A DNA stretch of 62,429 bases from Mariniphaga sp. Lineage in GTDB: Bacteria; Bacteroidota; Bacteroidia; Bacteroidales; Prolixibacteraceae. How positions within the stretch are numbered: the stretch's first letter is position 1; every line of letters starts with the position of its first letter. The notes under the pieces were generated by a model, which saw only the letters and a program-made list of their open reading frames with translations, was not told the origin of the DNA and did not search any database. Shown piece after piece: positions 60,536 through 62,429 of this stretch. Location: the NCBI GenBank assembly GCA_019429205.1, contig JAHYIT010000015.1, positions 1 to 62,429 of the forward strand, in the 5' to 3' direction. The position numbers were made by a program, and so were the translations under genes.

Positions 60536-62429
60536 ATGAAGAAATACATCATTCATAACGAATGGAAAATTATAGAAGAAGGGTTTCGCCCGGAGTATAA
60601 CCGCATTTCTGAAAGTATTTTCAGTATTGGAAACGGCCGTATGGGTCAGCGGGCCAATTTCGAGGAAAAATATTCAGGCGACTCCCTGCAAGGCGCTTAC
60701 ATTGCCGGCATTTATTATCCCGATAAAACCCGCGTGGGATGGTGGAAAAACGGCTACCCGGAATACTTTGCCAAAATTATAAACTCCACCAACTGGATTG
60801 GCATTAACATTTGGGTGAACGGGCAGGAACTGGATTTGGCCAAAACAAAAATTCTGGGCTTCCGCCGGGAACTCCACATGCAACACGGACTGCTTTCACG
60901 CAGTTTTGAAGCGGACCTGCCCAATGGAAACCGGGTTGCAGTAAATTCTCAGCGCTTTGTCAGTATAGAAGATTCGGAACTGGGCGCCATCCGGTATTCG
61001 GTAAAAGCAATGAACTTTTCCGGTGAAATTACCGTTTCGCCATACCTCGACGGCGATGTGAAAAACGAAGATGCCAACTACGATGAAAAATTCTGGATTG
61101 AAATTCAAAAGGAAATCAGTAGCAATGAGGGATACCTGACGCTGGAAACGTTGAAGACAAAATTTCAGACTACCACCGGAATGTGGTTTCAAATCCTGAA
61201 GAACAACCAGCCGGTTTCTGCTAAAATTTCCAACACTGAAAATAAAAAATACGTTGGAGCCACACAAAAAATCGCTATCGAAAAAGGCGAAGAAATTTGT
61301 ATTGAAAAACTGGCAGCAACAGTTTCGTCAATGAGCTACAAAAAATCCGGTTTGCTGAAAAAAGCCAAAGCCGCTATTGCCCGGGCACAAAAAGCCGGAT
61401 TCGATTCCCTGTTCGAAAATCACAAAAACAAATGGCTGGAAAAATGGGAAACCAGCGACATTAAAATTAAAGACGACGTGGCTGCGCAGCAAGGCATCCG
61501 GTTCAATATTTTTCAGTTGAACCAAACCTACACCGGCGAAGACGAACGGCTGAACATCGGCCCCAAAGGATTTACCGGCGAAAAATACGGCGGCGTAACC
61601 TATTGGGACACTGAAGCTTACTGTCTTCCGTTTTATCTAAGTACGGCACCGGGGGAGGTTTCGCGCAACTTGCTGACCTACCGCCACAAACACCTTCAAA
61701 AAGCCATTGAAAATGCGCGAAAACTGGGATTCAACGGCAATGCAGCTTTGTATCCCATGGTTACCATAAACGGCGAAGAGTGCCACAACGAATGGGAAAT
61801 TACGTTTGAAGAAATTCATCGGAACGGCGCCATCGCTTACGCCATATATAATTACGTAAACTATACCGGCGACAAGGAATACCTGGCGCCTTGCGGTTTT
61901 GAAGTGTTGCTGGCCATCAGCCGGTTTTGGAGCCAGCGGGTTAACTGGTCGGATGAGAAGCAAAAGTTTGTGATGCTGGGCGTAACCGGCCCCAACGAAT
62001 ATGAAAACAACGTGAATAACAACTTCCACACCAACTACATGGCCGTTTGGACACTGAAATACACGCTGGAAGTGATTGATTTCCTGAAAAAGGAATTCCC
62101 GTTTCTGTTCGATGAACTGCTAAAAAAATGGAAATTCAACGAGCTTTCGGAAACCGCCCGCTGGCAGGAAATCATTGATAAAATGTATTTTCCTTACGAT
62201 GAGGAAAACCGGCTATTCATGCAAAACGACGGATTTAAAGACAAGGAGTTGATTCCGGTTTCGAAGCTTCCGAAGGAAAACCTGCCCATCAACCAGAAAT
62301 GGTCGTGGGACCGCATTCTGCGTTCGTGCTACATCAAACAGGCCGATACGCTGCAAAGTATGTTCTGGTTCGAAAACGATTTTTCGGCAATAGACTTAAA
62401 ACGGCATTTCGATTTTTATGAACCGTTGA
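60536..62429 (+). CDS. GH65 maltose phosphorylase-like (partial, 3' end missing)
   Basis: 631 residues are visible before the window ends; the family usually has about 750-780. It is a cytosolic phosphorylase that turns maltose and phosphate into beta-glucose-1-phosphate and glucose. Features are FSIGNGRMGQRANFEE, TYWDTEAYCLPFYLS, the catalytic Glu E488 in VTGPNEYENNVNNNFHTNYM, and the CHNEWEITFEEIHRNG region. Other GH65 members use trehalose, kojibiose or nigerose; the starch locus favours maltose. Beta-phosphoglucomutase would be expected next, outside the window. Confidence 0.92.
   Translation, partial: MKKYIIHNEWKIIEEGFRPEYNRISESIFSIGNGRMGQRANFEEKYSGDSLQGAYIAGIYYPDKTRVGWWKNGYPEYFAKIINSTNWIGINIWVNGQELDLAKTKILGFRRELHMQHGLLSRSFEADLPNGNRVAVNSQRFVSIEDSELGAIRYSVKAMNFSGEITVSPYLDGDVKNEDANYDEKFWIEIQKEISSNEGYLTLETLKTKFQTTTGMWFQILKNNQPVSAKISNTENKKYVGATQKIAIEKGEEICIEKLAATVSSMSYKKSGLLKKAKAAIARAQKAGFDSLFENHKNKWLEKWETSDIKIKDDVAAQQGIRFNIFQLNQTYTGEDERLNIGPKGFTGEKYGGVTYWDTEAYCLPFYLSTAPGEVSRNLLTYRHKHLQKAIENARKLGFNGNAALYPMVTINGEECHNEWEITFEEIHRNGAIAYAIYNYVNYTGDKEYLAPCGFEVLLAISRFWSQRVNWSDEKQKFVMLGVTGPNEYENNVNNNFHTNYMAVWTLKYTLEVIDFLKKEFPFLFDELLKKWKFNELSETARWQEIIDKMYFPYDEENRLFMQNDGFKDKELIPVSKLPKENLPINQKWSWDRILRSCYIKQADTLQSMFWFENDFSAIDLKRHFDFYEPL

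Noticed and set aside
1-62429. tRNA, rRNA, insertion sequences, prophage or integrase genes
   Set aside because: I looked for cloverleaf ends, transposase motifs and integrases in the gaps and frames and saw none. Weak or diverged examples could escape reading by eye.

Overview
The window is chromosomal DNA from a Bacteroidota bacterium, most likely a marine or sediment member of the Marinilabiliales (Prolixibacteraceae-like). The evidence is a SusC/SusD/SusE locus, a T9SS sorting tail, DUF4270, a GH97 enzyme, LytS/LytR with LytTR output, promoters of the TTTG-N19-21-TAnnTTTG type, and almost no Shine-Dalgarno sequences. I assign the family by gene content only, so it is tentative.

Layout. 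(1) 1-6676, + strand: a tightly packed operon encoding the end of a PqqD-like protein, an ATP-grasp ligase, a PLP decarboxylase of the LysA fold, a urea-transporter/M23-peptidase fusion, a YaiO-type outer-membrane barrel and a TPR protein. It looks like an uncharacterised peptide or amino-acid modification system with its own envelope components. (2) 6762-8985: two toxin-antitoxin pairs (AbiE-type and ParE-type) flanking a decayed secreted-protein gene, then a hairpin-rich repeat. (3) 9263-14567: housekeeping genes (dusB, mntP, a DUF4270 lipoprotein, a short GT5 protein, panC, panD). (4) 14572-30004, - strand: a seven-gene transporter operon. It encodes an ABC ATPase, an ABC permease fused to an M1-like domain, a TolC protein, a membrane-fusion protein, an RND permease, a second RND permease with an ABC ATPase fused to its C-terminus, and an ABC-2 permease. 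This hybrid of RND and ABC machinery is the most unusual object in the window. (5) 30194-36218: a secreted protein, pheS, a Tat-exported oxidoreductase, the methylthioadenosine salvage pair mtnP/mtnA and a HAD phosphatase. (6) 36215-44994: a HEPN/MNT pair, three consecutive cyclophilin-type prolyl isomerases (one fused to a dead trypsin-like domain), a GNAT, a lone acyl-carrier-like protein, a mechanosensitive channel, a LytS/LytR two-component system and two more toxin-antitoxin pairs. (7) 45052-62429: an alpha-glucan utilisation locus. On the - strand are susC, a susD carrying two inserted SusE/F-like modules, susE, a GH13 amylase and a GH97. On the + strand are a LacI regulator, an MFS sugar transporter and a GH65 maltose phosphorylase that runs off the window. 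An orphan Dam-type methylase lies between susC and lacI.

How the last region works together: the outer-membrane SusCDE complex captures starch-like glucans, the secreted GH13 (and perhaps GH97) cut them, the MFS protein imports maltose-like products, and the GH65 phosphorolyses them in the cytosol. Two copies of a LacI-type operator core, one upstream of susC and one upstream of the MFS gene, tie both transcription units to the LacI protein encoded between them.
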